Shown: piece after piece, positions 43,277-52,088 of the stretch
Layout: every line of letters starts with the position of its first letter
Numbering within the stretch: position 1 is the stretch's first letter
Assembly (NCBI GenBank): GCA_002314875.1
Contig: DCHS01000049.1
Location: 82,897 to 146,896, forward strand
Reading direction: 5' to 3'
Source: Prevotellaceae bacterium UBA1746
Lineage (GTDB): Bacteria > Bacteroidota > Bacteroidia > Bacteroidales > Bacteroidaceae
Length of the DNA: 64,000 bases
The notes under the pieces: model-generated
Databases searched by the model: none
Seen by the model: the letters and a program-made list of their open reading frames with translations, nothing else
What the model was told of the DNA's origin: nothing
Program-made: the position numbers and the translations under genes

Positions 43277-44158
43277 ATGAATCAGGTTCTTTACTACATC
43301 ATATTCACCCTTTCCTATCTGGCATCCCTTCTTCCCTGGTGGTTCCTCTATGCCATCTCGGACTATCTGCTGTACCCTGTGGTTTACCATCTTGTGGGTT
43401 ATCGCCGAAAGGTTGTCCGTAAGAATCTCACTGAGTCTTTTCCACAGAAAAATCTGGAGGAGATTGAGCAGATAGAGCGTGGCTTTTATCACTGGTTTTG
43501 TGATCTCTTTGTACAGATTGTGAAGCAGGTTTCCATGTCGAAGGAAGAAATCGTCAAACACATGGAAATTGTTGGTGCTCCCGAGGCTCAAAAGGCATTT
43601 CAAGAGAGTGGTGCATCGTTGATGGCAGTTTATCTTGGTCACTTTGGAAACTGGGAATGGGCTACAGCGATGGGAGCCGTATTCTCTCCTGAAAACAAAT
43701 GCTGTCATATTTATCATCCTCTGGAGAATGAGTCTTTTGACCGCCTTATGCTCAGAAATCGTTCTATTTGTGGCTCAACAAGCCTTGCCATGGGACAGTC
43801 TCTCCGTGCTGTCATTGAAGCAAAGCGTCGTGGTGAGGGGCTTATAATGGGATTCATTTCCGACCAGATTCCTCTTCCGAATGCAGTTCATCATTGGATG
43901 CAATGGCTCAACCATGACACAGGCATTTTTACTGGAGGAGAAACGATGGGTCGAAAGGTTGGAGGCTCCTATTGGTACCTGGATGTAGAACCGGTTAAGC
44001 GTGGCTATTATCGTGGAACCCTTCGTCCTCTTGAACCGGTTGATGGTTCCCCCTATCCTTATACAGAGGCTTACATGCGAGCAATGGAAGCCTCAATAAT
44101 TGCTCATCCTGAAATCTATCTATGGAGTCATAATCGTTGGAAGAGACCGAGAAAATAA
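43277..44158 (+). CDS. Lipid A biosynthesis (lysophospholipid) acyltransferase, HtrB/LpxL family
   Basis: A 293-residue inner-membrane enzyme that adds a secondary acyl chain to lipid A or a related lipid. An N-terminal membrane helix (LYYIIFTLSYLASLLPWWFLYAI) is followed by VVRKNLTESFP, the catalytic-type motif HFGNWEW (near 118-124, in place of the usual HxxxxE/D form) and FISDQIP near 195. The in-frame ATG 43226 is rejected because it lies upstream of the -7 box. The next gene starts 1 base after its stop. A paralogue is at 48922. Confidence 0.88.
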   Translation: MNQVLYYIIFTLSYLASLLPWWFLYAISDYLLYPVVYHLVGYRRKVVRKNLTESFPQKNLEEIEQIERGFYHWFCDLFVQIVKQVSMSKEEIVKHMEIVGAPEAQKAFQESGASLMAVYLGHFGNWEWATAMGAVFSPENKCCHIYHPLENESFDRLMLRNRSICGSTSLAMGQSLRAVIEAKRRGEGLIMGFISDQIPLPNAVHHWMQWLNHDTGIFTGGETMGRKVGGSYWYLDVEPVKRGYYRGTLRPLEPVDGSPYPYTEAYMRAMEASIIAHPEIYLWSHNRWKRPRK

Positions 44159-44159
44159 A

Positions 44160-46520
44160 ATGCGCTATCTCTTATTTCTGCTTTCGTTCTTACCTGCCGT
44201 TGTCTGGGGACAGATAGCGCAGGACAGTGTGTCGTGTACGTTCTTTCAGAATGTGCTGCACTCTGGTGATGTGATGGGGGCATGGCAGGCTACTGCAGAT
44301 AATGTAGTTGTAGAGAATAACCATCAGGGACAGTGGAGTCAGGCTGACCAAGTGCTTATTTCCGTTGGCGGCAACTCCTACCGTTGGAACAAGTTCTATC
44401 TGGATGGTTTCCGGATCAACAGTCGTTTTCATACAGGTTCGACCTACTATGTTCCTAATATGGAGCACTGTAATATGGCGATGAATATAGCCAATTCAAC
44501 GATTGACTTTGAAAGCGCACAGACGGAAGACTATTTGCAACTATCAGGAAACTTTGGCAATCTTGGCGGCGTGAATCCTTCAACGGTAGGCATTGTCCAT
44601 TGGTTTCATGGAACGGGTATTGAGAGTGCCTATAATAATATCAGCGAGTCGGCTCGTCAGCATGTTCGTGCCGCAGGAACATTGGATGTTTCCAAGAAAG
44701 TTTCCGGCTATCGTCAGCATCTGCTTTTTGCGATGGGAAATCGCCAGCTTCCCAATTATAACCAGAATGGCCTTATTGCTGATGAACCTCTGTATGGCGC
44801 TAGTTACTACAAAATTCAATTGGATGGAGAACTGCCGACGAGGACTTATGGATTTTTTAATCATCTAAACTATCTGTTTCACGTTTCTGCCAAAGAAGAC
44901 GGTCTTTCTGAATTCTATTTCAATCGTGACCAACAGCCTCGGTTGAGTGATTTCAGCCTTTCTCTCTATGGCCGTGCTGGCCGTGTTCTGACCACTGGCC
45001 TGACCTGGTCCCAGCAAACTACGCATCACGATACCCCAGATTTCGCGCTAAATGTTGTTGACCAAGACGGAGAATCGCTGGAGCCATGGGTGGCTGATGG
45101 TTCTCACCACGAGCTTTCATGGGCTTTGAAATATAAAAAAGAGCTTTTGCCTGGGCTTACTTTGAATGTTGACGGTTATAACTCCTTTGTTACCTTTTCG
45201 CCAACACTGAAGTCTTGGGCCAACGAAGTGTATGTCCAGCAAACCGAGGAATTGGAGCCAATGCCTTTATATCGTTACGAGTGGCAAAGCGAGAGATTTT
45301 CTGGAGGCTTGCTGGAAAACCAAGTATCGCTCAATGTCAGCAAGACGCTAAGAGATAACATTCGTTTTACGGCCAATGCCGGTGTGACTCTCGATGGAAT
45401 GATTTTACCTCAAAAAACTAAAATCACCCCAAACGGAGAACTCGGATTTGCGTTTGAGTTTCGGCCCTGGAAGTGGCTTCAATTTGATGTTCAATTGCAG
45501 CACAGCCGTGTGAGCTACGATGTTGAGACCTTGCGTTACATGAGTGACAGCTACATGAATGCAAAGGTTTATTATGCGGGAACTCAGACTCTCTTTACGA
45601 CCACAGGCGGTGGTTGCCACCAGTATGCAAAGAATCTTTGGCAACCGGCATTTCTCTCACTTTATATTCCTATCAAGCTACACTTCGGACGTCATGAATT
45701 GGCCTTCATTCAAACCTATAAGAAGTTTTACCATACTTGGATGACGCAGTATGCAGACGGAATTGATGCAAATGGTTCTTTCGAAGATGGTATCTATTAT
45801 CTTACCCCTCAGGAGCGCCAGTACGAAGTGGGGTATCTTCCTACGGAGATGATGGGAACCGGTTTCCTGAACAACACACCTTATTTCCTTTCTCAACAGT
45901 CTCGTTATACCTACCATGGCCGTAGGGTTTATTTCAGCATCTCTTGGCAAAGTATGCAAGGTGTCGGTGTTTCTGCTTTGGGAAATGGTCCCACGAGCAA
46001 CAATGTCGGTGTTCTTTCTGAAACGACGGCTAATCCCAACACTTATGTAGTTCTAAAAAACAGGGAGGGAGAATATCCGGCAGTCGGACGCTATAACCAG
46101 GACAAGGGATTCATTCTTCGTTCTTACTTCTCCTATAATATTAATAAGTATCTCCAACTCGGTTGTGCGGGAAATTGGACCGATGGCCAGCCATTCGTGT
46201 ATTTCCGGACCTACACCAAGTCTGATACGGACGGTAATCAAGTTGCGATTGTCACTGGCTGTTCGCGCGGAACAAACACCACCGATGGTAATTTTGGATG
46301 CCGGGAAAGTGCGATTTTCAATTTTGACCTCCACGCTCGTATGAATTGGGAGGTTCACCATCGTCCAATGAGCCTTTACGTTCAGTGCTATAATATCTGG
46401 GATTTCGGCAATGTACTGAACGAGTTCTGTTTCCCTCAAGGTATTCGTGAAGCCCGTGGCCCCAACATGTGTCTCACCATTCCCCGAGGACTTATAGTGA
46501 CTTATTCTGTACGCATATAA
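44160..46520 (+). CDS. Outer-membrane beta-barrel, TonB-dependent-receptor-like
   Basis: A 786-residue protein with a Sec signal (YLLFLLSFLPAVVWGQ). Residues about 60-150 contain NKFYLDGFRINSRF, reminiscent of a TonB receptor plug; beyond that come many amphipathic strands ending in LIVTYSVRI, typical of a large barrel. The N-terminal carboxypeptidase-like domain and a TonB box are not evident, so TonB dependence is uncertain. It begins 1 base after the acyltransferase stop, so the two are coexpressed from the leaderless promoter. An in-frame ATG at 44100 inside the acyltransferase gene is unlikely: it would bury the signal peptide. Confidence 0.7.
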   Translation: MRYLLFLLSFLPAVVWGQIAQDSVSCTFFQNVLHSGDVMGAWQATADNVVVENNHQGQWSQADQVLISVGGNSYRWNKFYLDGFRINSRFHTGSTYYVPNMEHCNMAMNIANSTIDFESAQTEDYLQLSGNFGNLGGVNPSTVGIVHWFHGTGIESAYNNISESARQHVRAAGTLDVSKKVSGYRQHLLFAMGNRQLPNYNQNGLIADEPLYGASYYKIQLDGELPTRTYGFFNHLNYLFHVSAKEDGLSEFYFNRDQQPRLSDFSLSLYGRAGRVLTTGLTWSQQTTHHDTPDFALNVVDQDGESLEPWVADGSHHELSWALKYKKELLPGLTLNVDGYNSFVTFSPTLKSWANEVYVQQTEELEPMPLYRYEWQSERFSGGLLENQVSLNVSKTLRDNIRFTANAGVTLDGMILPQKTKITPNGELGFAFEFRPWKWLQFDVQLQHSRVSYDVETLRYMSDSYMNAKVYYAGTQTLFTTTGGGCHQYAKNLWQPAFLSLYIPIKLHFGRHELAFIQTYKKFYHTWMTQYADGIDANGSFEDGIYYLTPQERQYEVGYLPTEMMGTGFLNNTPYFLSQQSRYTYHGRRVYFSISWQSMQGVGVSALGNGPTSNNVGVLSETTANPNTYVVLKNREGEYPAVGRYNQDKGFILRSYFSYNINKYLQLGCAGNWTDGQPFVYFRTYTKSDTDGNQVAIVTGCSRGTNTTDGNFGCRESAIFNFDLHARMNWEVHHRPMSLYVQCYNIWDFGNVLNEFCFPQGIREARGPNMCLTIPRGLIVTYSVRI

Positions 46521-46552
46521 AAAAGCACGGTGATATTTCACCGTGCTTTTTT
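46519..46552. terminator. Bidirectional terminator
   Basis: A perfect stem GCACGGTGA/TCACCGTGC (46525-46533, 46538-46546), flanked by A6 and T6, between the barrel gene and the GT9 gene. It overlaps the GT9 stop codon. Confidence 0.93.
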
Positions 46553-47537
46553 ATCCAAGAATCTTATTTGTGATTTCATCAGGAGAGATACCTTTGAGGC
46601 AGCGGTAGTCTCCAAATTTACAGGGTTTATTCCCGAAAATGCTGCATGGACGGCAACGAAGGTCTTCGCGTTGAATAACGTGATCCTTATTGCAATTCCA
46701 AGCAAGAAAACCACCTAACGGATGCGTAGCTCCCCAGATAGAAAAGACAGGGGTAGACGTTAGAGCTGCAAGATGCATATTTCCACTATCCATCGTCAAA
46801 ACAGCATCAAGCGTTGACATCAGTTGAAGTTCAGCGGCCATGTTTCCTAAAGTACCAACAACGGAATGAACGTGGGGATACTTAGCTGCCCACGCTTCCA
46901 TTTTTGCTTTTTCTTCAACTCCAGCACCGAAAAGGTATACTTCAATATCTTTGCTTGAAAGAATGGATACTACTTTTTCCATCTGCTTTAGCGGATAGAT
47001 TTTTCCTGTGTGTGCAGCAAACGGAGCGATTCCTATTCTGCGTACGTAACTTTTCGTACGACATTCAAAGAGTTGCAGAGGTTGAGGCTTTAATTCAAAT
47101 TCGAATCCCAACTTGTTGATAGCCTTTTTGTACCGTTCAAAACTGGTTTCTTGCTGAATTTTAACTTGACTATTCAAAAACGACTTTCTAGCCTTTCGGT
47201 CCTTGATGATGTGGCTTACCGGGTAGTTCCAAAGAGTGAAGAAACAGCGAAGAATCTTTGTCCGAAGAACATCATGGAGGTCAGCTATATGTGTTGGATG
47301 CAGCTTTCGCAGTTCAAGGAACATCCGCCATAGTCCATAGATTCCTTTATATTCGCGAGGATTAATACCAATAAAATGTACATTTGATGGAAGCAATGCA
47401 AAAACGCTTCCAACGAAAGGCCTGCTTACAATGGTTATTTGTAAGTCGGGATTTTGGCGGCTCAAAGCCTCAATGACAGGAATCGTCATCAAAATATCTC
47501 CGAGCGCGGAGAACCTAATGAGGAGAAGATGCTTCAA
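46551..47537 (-). CDS. GT9 (heptosyltransferase-like) glycosyltransferase
   Basis: A 328-residue enzyme of the ADP-heptose:LPS heptosyltransferase family. The N-terminal RFSALGDILMTIPVIEAL and C-terminal TMDSGNMHLAALTSTPVFSIWGATHP with DxGxMH-type residues are diagnostic. It probably acts in LPS core synthesis; the donor sugar cannot be told. A cluster of cysteines near the end (CRPCSIFGNKPCKFGDYRC) is common in Bacteroidota members. It starts 5 bases after the DUF4254 stop, third gene of the minus-strand operon. Confidence 0.88.
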   Translation of the reverse strand: MKHLLLIRFSALGDILMTIPVIEALSRQNPDLQITIVSRPFVGSVFALLPSNVHFIGINPREYKGIYGLWRMFLELRKLHPTHIADLHDVLRTKILRCFFTLWNYPVSHIIKDRKARKSFLNSQVKIQQETSFERYKKAINKLGFEFELKPQPLQLFECRTKSYVRRIGIAPFAAHTGKIYPLKQMEKVVSILSSKDIEVYLFGAGVEEKAKMEAWAAKYPHVHSVVGTLGNMAAELQLMSTLDAVLTMDSGNMHLAALTSTPVFSIWGATHPLGGFLAWNCNKDHVIQREDLRCRPCSIFGNKPCKFGDYRCLKGISPDEITNKILG

Positions 47538-47542
47538 AGTGA

Positions 47543-48151
47543 TTATTTCTTGCCGTAGAGGATAGGGTTCGTACTTTCGTCGTTGTACATTTTCATCTGC
47601 TTATAGACCTTCATGACTTTGCGTCCTGCAGTCAAGTCATCAAGGAGCTGGTCGATAGCAGTAGAGAGGTCCATGCGTTGTTCGAGGAGAACGTTCAGCT
47701 TGTCCTGACACTTGGCACGATGACCTTCGCTGGCATCAGTACGGTTAACTTGTTCCTGCATGTGATAAATCTTCAAGGCAAGAATGCTCAATCGGTCAAC
47801 AGCCCATGCAGGACTTTCCGTGTTAATCGTGGCATCAGGAAGAGCAGTCACATCATGGAACTTAGTATAGAAATAACTATCAATGGTTTCAACAAGGTCC
47901 GTACGATCTTGATTGCTCTTATCAATGCGACGTTTAAGCGTAAGTGCTTCAACAGGGTCAATCTGCGGGTCACGGATAATATCTTCAAAATGCCACTGAA
48001 CAGTATCAATCCAGTTTTTGTGGAATAAATCGTATTCTATGTGCCCCTTGGGATAAGGATTGCTTAAAGGCTGGTCAACGTCGTCAATTTTATGATATTC
48101 AAGGATAGAATGCTGAAAGATCTCATTACAGAGAGTGGAGAAGCTTTGCAT
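47543..48151 (-). CDS. DUF4254 family protein
   Basis: A 202-residue, mainly helical cytoplasmic protein of the DUF4254 family, which is largely restricted to Bacteroidota and usually next to a GT9 glycosyltransferase, as here. No catalytic motif is recognised. The constant pairing suggests a role with LPS core assembly, but this is inference. It begins 12 bases after the HD-domain gene. Confidence 0.8.
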   Translation of the reverse strand: MQSFSTLCNEIFQHSILEYHKIDDVDQPLSNPYPKGHIEYDLFHKNWIDTVQWHFEDIIRDPQIDPVEALTLKRRIDKSNQDRTDLVETIDSYFYTKFHDVTALPDATINTESPAWAVDRLSILALKIYHMQEQVNRTDASEGHRAKCQDKLNVLLEQRMDLSTAIDQLLDDLTAGRKVMKVYKQMKMYNDESTNPILYGKK

Positions 48152-48163
48152 GATCAGAGGATT

Positions 48164-48814
48164 TTAGAATTCAAGTTCAGAATCAGTATGTTCAATGATG
48201 TTTGCAGCAAGCGTATCAGCACACTGAATCAAGCCACAGAGAGGATATTTGTCACGAGCCGCATTGATATTGCTTTTTGCTTCGGGACTTTGGAAAGCGA
48301 GGTCCCATGCTGCCATATGCCAGCGGATTGCCAACATTTCTTCATCGCGAAGCTGAAGACCAGAAAGCAGGAGAACGATGACACTCTTTTCGCCATGGCC
48401 CATAGGGAAGTTGGAGAAGTCAACATCGTAAGTTTCATAATCCTCAAAACCCGTGTTGGCAGCGTTTCGGCGACGCTTGGTAACAGGCTTGTAAATCTCA
48501 GCCTTGTTCACATCATGAAGCAAAGAACAAAGGATGACACTATCTTCTTTCAGATCATTCTTCAAATCAGGACGCATGCGATGCATGATGGGAAGCAATT
48601 CGAGTGCAGCGTGGCAAACATTAAGGCTGTGCTCTACTAAACCACCTTTATTGCAAAGGTGGAAACGTGTAGAAGCTGGGGCTTCAAAGAAACCAAGTTT
48701 TTCCAAGTCCTCAATTACATATTCCACGCCTTCACGATTCGTAGAGCGAAGAAGACGGCAGAACTCTTCCTTGTTTTCTTGTACTTTATCAATTTTAAGA
48801 TTACCTAAATCCAT
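48164..48814 (-). CDS. HD-domain phosphohydrolase
   Basis: A 216-residue protein with the HD metal site: EHSLNVCHAA (first His near 61), LLHDVNKAEIY (His-Asp near 99-100), GHGEKSV and RWHMAAWD supply the further ligands. The family hydrolyses phosphate esters of nucleotides or cyclic nucleotides, or RNA ends; the nearest type I recall is the YhaM-like HD module. It is the first gene of the HD-DUF4254-GT9 operon, transcribed from 48862. Confidence 0.78.
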   Translation of the reverse strand: MDLGNLKIDKVQENKEEFCRLLRSTNREGVEYVIEDLEKLGFFEAPASTRFHLCNKGGLVEHSLNVCHAALELLPIMHRMRPDLKNDLKEDSVILCSLLHDVNKAEIYKPVTKRRRNAANTGFEDYETYDVDFSNFPMGHGEKSVIVLLLSGLQLRDEEMLAIRWHMAAWDLAFQSPEAKSNINAARDKYPLCGLIQCADTLAANIIEHTDSELEF

Positions 48815-48861
48815 TTTGGTTTTAATGTTTATGTTTGTAATATAATGTTCTTTTCAAAGTG

Positions 48862-48869
48862 CAAAGTTA
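48862..48869 (-). promoter_or_regulatory. -7 element of the HD-DUF4254-GT9 operon
   Basis: On the minus strand TAACTTTG occupies 48869-48862. It nearly abuts the plus-strand promoter. Confidence 0.62.
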
Positions 48870-48877
48870 GGAAACTT

Positions 48878-48909
48878 TTTGGTTTATCCGTATTTTTTCC
48901 TTAATTTTG
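48878..48909 (+). promoter_or_regulatory. Promoter of the second acyltransferase gene
   Basis: TTTG at 48878-48881, 20 bases, TAATTTTG at 48902-48909. The ATG lies 12 bases after the -7 box, giving a leader of at most about 7 bases. Confidence 0.8.
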
Positions 48910-48921
48910 CCCCCAAATTTA

Positions 48922-49869
48922 ATGAAAAACATGTCTCAAACAGCAAATACTGTTCAAAATTGCCCACGAAAGAAAGCAGCATCAGTAAATAGCGTGGGTC
49001 GCAATTTGATGTCCTATATTCTTTTCGGCTTTCTCTATGCCCTTTCTTTACAGCCCCTGCGCCTTCTCTATTTTTGGAGCGATCTTCTCTATTTCCTGGT
49101 TTACCATATCTTGAAATACCGTCGCGTTGTAGTTCGCAAGAATTTGCGTAATTCTTTTCCTGATAAGACAGCAGCAGAGCAACTTGAAATAGAGAGAGGA
49201 TTCTACCATTGGTTTTGCGATTGGGTTTCAGAAACCATCAAGATGACCTCCATCTCTGAGAAAGAGATCAATCGCCGAATGAAGTTCGAAAATCTGGAAG
49301 AAGTCTATGCCGCATTGGAAGCCAACAAATCGGTTTCTTTGTATATGGGCCATCTCTGCAATTGGGAATGGATAGTTTCAATCCCCAAATATCTTCCTCG
49401 CAAGGCTCATGTAGCAGCCATTTATCATCCTTTAGAGAATGCAACCTTTGATCGTCTCATGCTAAGAACCCGCATTCGTTTTGGTGGCGAAGCCATACCA
49501 ATGGGAGGTTCGGGACAGGTGGTTGCCCGTTGGCACGAAAAAGGAGAACCCAGTCTAGTTGCCTATATTGCAGATCAAGTTCCACCTTATAAAAGCATGC
49601 ACTTTTGGCCAACTTTTCTGAATCAACGAACGGCCGTCTTTACAGGAGCTGAGAAAATCACACAATCGTTGGGTGCAGAAGCTTATTATCTTGATATGAG
49701 TCGTCCAAAACGAGGGTATTATGTTGGAAAAATGATAAAGATAACAGACCATTCTAAGGATGAACCGGAATTTGCTATTACCGCCAAATATTATGAACTG
49801 CTGGAAGCAAATATCCTGCGAGCTCCCGCCTATTGGTTGTGGAGCCACAATCGTTGGAAAAGAGTATAA
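48922..49869 (+). CDS. Lipid A biosynthesis acyltransferase, HtrB/LpxL family (paralogue)
   Basis: A 315-residue homologue of the enzyme at 43277, sharing RRVVVRKNLRNSFPDK, ERGFYHWFCDWVSETIK, the motif HLCNWEW and the closing WLWSHNRWKR. It carries about 30 extra polar N-terminal residues (SQTANTVQNCPRKKAA) before the membrane helix. ATG 48922 is chosen; ATG 48931 or 49009 are alternatives, the last giving a start like the paralogue. The upstream TTG at 48907 overlaps the -7 box and is rejected. Confidence 0.87.
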   Translation: MKNMSQTANTVQNCPRKKAASVNSVGRNLMSYILFGFLYALSLQPLRLLYFWSDLLYFLVYHILKYRRVVVRKNLRNSFPDKTAAEQLEIERGFYHWFCDWVSETIKMTSISEKEINRRMKFENLEEVYAALEANKSVSLYMGHLCNWEWIVSIPKYLPRKAHVAAIYHPLENATFDRLMLRTRIRFGGEAIPMGGSGQVVARWHEKGEPSLVAYIADQVPPYKSMHFWPTFLNQRTAVFTGAEKITQSLGAEAYYLDMSRPKRGYYVGKMIKITDHSKDEPEFAITAKYYELLEANILRAPAYWLWSHNRWKRV

Positions 49870-49888
49870 GCTATAAAAAATAAGACTT

Positions 49889-49932
49889 GGAGTTTAGATG
49901 GATACAACGCGCGAGTCTAAATTCCATTTCTT
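49889..49932 (+). terminator. Terminator of the second acyltransferase gene
   Basis: GGAGTTTAGA (49889-49898) pairs with TCTAAATTCC (49916-49925), then a T-rich tract. Confidence 0.65.
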
Positions 49933-49968
49933 TCTAAACCAAAAAGAAAAGTCTAATCTTATTGACAC

Positions 49969-50015
49969 CACCAAAAAGAAGAGGTGAAATCGTTTTTAAG
50001 AGCGATTTCACCTCT
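49969..50015 (-). terminator. Terminator of the minus-strand membrane sulfatase-like gene
   Basis: A 12-13-pair stem, GAGGTGAAATCG with CGATTTCACCTC (49981-49992, 50003-50014); on the minus strand TTCTTTTTGG follows. Confidence 0.85.
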
Positions 50016-50029
50016 TACTATTATAGTAC

Positions 50030-51982
50030 TTATTTTGTAGGAGAATAAACCAACTCATTGTGGGTCATACGAACCATGTAGGACTGAATGATAGCTTTGA
50101 TCTCTCGTTCCATTTCAGCTTGTTGCGGACATTTTCCTTTGAGATTGTTTTGCAGGAGTGAGTCTGTTCGGAAATTGTAAACAGCCTTTGTGTTCGTACC
50201 GTCAAACTGCAGCATATACGTTCCTTTGATGTACTGATAGATGCCGTTATTGTAGTTTACAGCCCATGTTTTATCAGCAGGCGTATTGAACAGGTCAATG
50301 CCGAAAGCAACATACGAGCTGCTGTAGCCCATATAGTTCAGCATCGTCGGCATAATGTCGATTTGCTGAGCGATAGCGTCTTGCTCTCCGATAGGCAATT
50401 GACCGCTTGGATCGTAGAAGACAATCGGCGAGCAGAAGAGACCGAGGTCCGTCTTATAGTAATCGTGATCGCTCTCGTTCGTGTGGTCACTCGTCAAGAC
50501 GAAAATGGTGTTTTCAAACCAAGGCTGCTGTTTGGCCGTGTTGAAAAACTGACGTAAAGCGTTATCTGTATAACGGATGCATTTATGAATAGGCAGTCCC
50601 TCTTCCGGATACTTATCCTTGTATTTCTCGGGAATCACAAATGGGTGGTGGCTTGAAGCCGTGAAGATGGCAGAAACAAAGGGCTGCTTGAATTCTGTCA
50701 TTTTCAAAGCGTAGAACTGCATGAAGGGTTCATCCCAGATGGCCCATGTGCCATCGAAATCTGCATCGCCGTTGAAACGCTTGTCTTTATTGAATTCAGT
50801 GCGACCGAAGTAATCCTTGAATCCAGTCTTTCTGGCAAAGGCTTCAAAGCCCATACTGCCGTTTTCTGCTCCATGGAAGAAGGCAGAATAATAGCCTGTT
50901 TTAGTTAATTCTCCAGCGAGGCCACTTATATCATTCATTGATGAAGGGGTCAGGAAGAATGGTTCTACAAACATGGGAATGCTCGAGAGGACAGACGGCA
51001 TGCCGTCAATGCTCTTTCGTCCGTTACAGAACGAGTAGCGGAAGGTCATGCTGTGCTGCATCAGCGAGTCAACGAACGGGGTGTATCCCTTATACTTTCC
51101 GCCTTCGAGATCCTTGTTGAAACCACCGATGTATTCCCGGCCGAAACTTTCCACAATCAGCACAACAACATTCTTTCGTTTCAAGCTGTCGCCTCTGGGA
51201 ATATGAACGGGGGAGTAAAACGCATCCAATTCTCGAGGAGAGTAGTAATCAGGAACGACGAAAGTTGCTTTTCCTGTTGTGCGAATGAATGAAAAGGGGG
51301 TGTTTAGCACTGCTGCGGCTTCATAGGGATGATCAGCGTATTGATTAGCATTGCTTATCGTTATTGGACGAACAGCCTTTGTGAAACCTCCGCGCATACC
51401 TCCGATACATAAGGGTATGAAAAGGGCGAGGCAAACTGTATGAACGAGCAGTTCTTTTGCATGAAGTCCCTTTTCTGATTTTGGGGTAATGTAGCACTTC
51501 CAAAAAGCATAGAATATCGCAAATCCCAGAAGGAAAAGATACCAATGGCGAAGGACTTCAATACCAAGAATGCTGCCGAGATTGTTTTCGTTGGAAAACT
51601 CTGCAAAGAAAGTGCAGGTCGTGCGACGTCCCGTGAACTGATAGTATACACAATCAGAGAGGTTGAGGCTGATGGCAAATGAGTTGATGACTACAAAGTA
51701 CCATTTTGCCACCTTCTGATAGATTCTATTCTCCTTAAAAGGCAGGGGAAGAAGTATCAGCAGTGCATAGAGGGCATTAGTATAGAGAATGGCAGAAGTA
51801 TCGAAGTACAAGCCACCATGGAGAATGTCTGTGAGGCGTGGTAAAGTGAAGGACGCCTTGAAAACGCCCCAATTTTCAAAGATAAACGCAAAACGGCAAA
51901 TTTCGTAGGCTGCATAAACCAACAAAAAATTCACCAGCAGAGCGATTGGCGCAGATTTGAAAAGAGTTCTACTTAGTTTCAT
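50030..51982 (-). CDS. LTA-synthase-family membrane phosphotransferase/sulfatase-like enzyme
   Basis: A 650-residue protein with about five N-terminal membrane helices (residues 10-200) and a large periplasmic alkaline-phosphatase-superfamily domain. VVVLIVESFGREY marks the first metal site, CNGRKSIDGMPSVLSSIP holds the likely nucleophile Ser, and LTSDHTNE the second metal site. Members transfer phosphoglycerol or phosphoethanolamine from phospholipids to envelope glycans; gram-negative substrates are mostly unknown. It is divergent from the GH92 gene at 52089 and related to the protein at 54426. Confidence 0.85.
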   Translation of the reverse strand: MKLSRTLFKSAPIALLVNFLLVYAAYEICRFAFIFENWGVFKASFTLPRLTDILHGGLYFDTSAILYTNALYALLILLPLPFKENRIYQKVAKWYFVVINSFAISLNLSDCVYYQFTGRRTTCTFFAEFSNENNLGSILGIEVLRHWYLFLLGFAIFYAFWKCYITPKSEKGLHAKELLVHTVCLALFIPLCIGGMRGGFTKAVRPITISNANQYADHPYEAAAVLNTPFSFIRTTGKATFVVPDYYSPRELDAFYSPVHIPRGDSLKRKNVVVLIVESFGREYIGGFNKDLEGGKYKGYTPFVDSLMQHSMTFRYSFCNGRKSIDGMPSVLSSIPMFVEPFFLTPSSMNDISGLAGELTKTGYYSAFFHGAENGSMGFEAFARKTGFKDYFGRTEFNKDKRFNGDADFDGTWAIWDEPFMQFYALKMTEFKQPFVSAIFTASSHHPFVIPEKYKDKYPEEGLPIHKCIRYTDNALRQFFNTAKQQPWFENTIFVLTSDHTNESDHDYYKTDLGLFCSPIVFYDPSGQLPIGEQDAIAQQIDIMPTMLNYMGYSSSYVAFGIDLFNTPADKTWAVNYNNGIYQYIKGTYMLQFDGTNTKAVYNFRTDSLLQNNLKGKCPQQAEMEREIKAIIQSYMVRMTHNELVYSPTK

Positions 51983-52016
51983 TATTAATCCCGTTTTTTT
52001 TCGGGTTTTCGGCGTG

Positions 52017-52024
52017 CAAAGTTA
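52017..52024 (-). promoter_or_regulatory. -7 element of the LTA-synthase-like gene
   Basis: On the minus strand TAACTTTG at 52024-52017. A CCCG(A8)CGGG hairpin lies between it and the ATG. Confidence 0.58.
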
Positions 52025-52031
52025 TGAAAAC

Positions 52032-52064
52032 TTTGGGAGAAACGAAACTTTTTTATTACTTTTG
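52032..52064 (+). promoter_or_regulatory. Promoter of the second GH92 gene
   Basis: TTTG at 52032-52035, 21 bases, TACTTTTG at 52057-52064, 24 bases before the ATG. Confidence 0.72.
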
Positions 52065-52088
52065 CGCCGTAAAAACGAAATACAGTCC

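Noticed and set aside
51957..52088. N-terminal extension of the second GH92 protein from ATG 51957
   Set aside because: It would begin upstream of the promoter and bury the lipoprotein signal at 52089.
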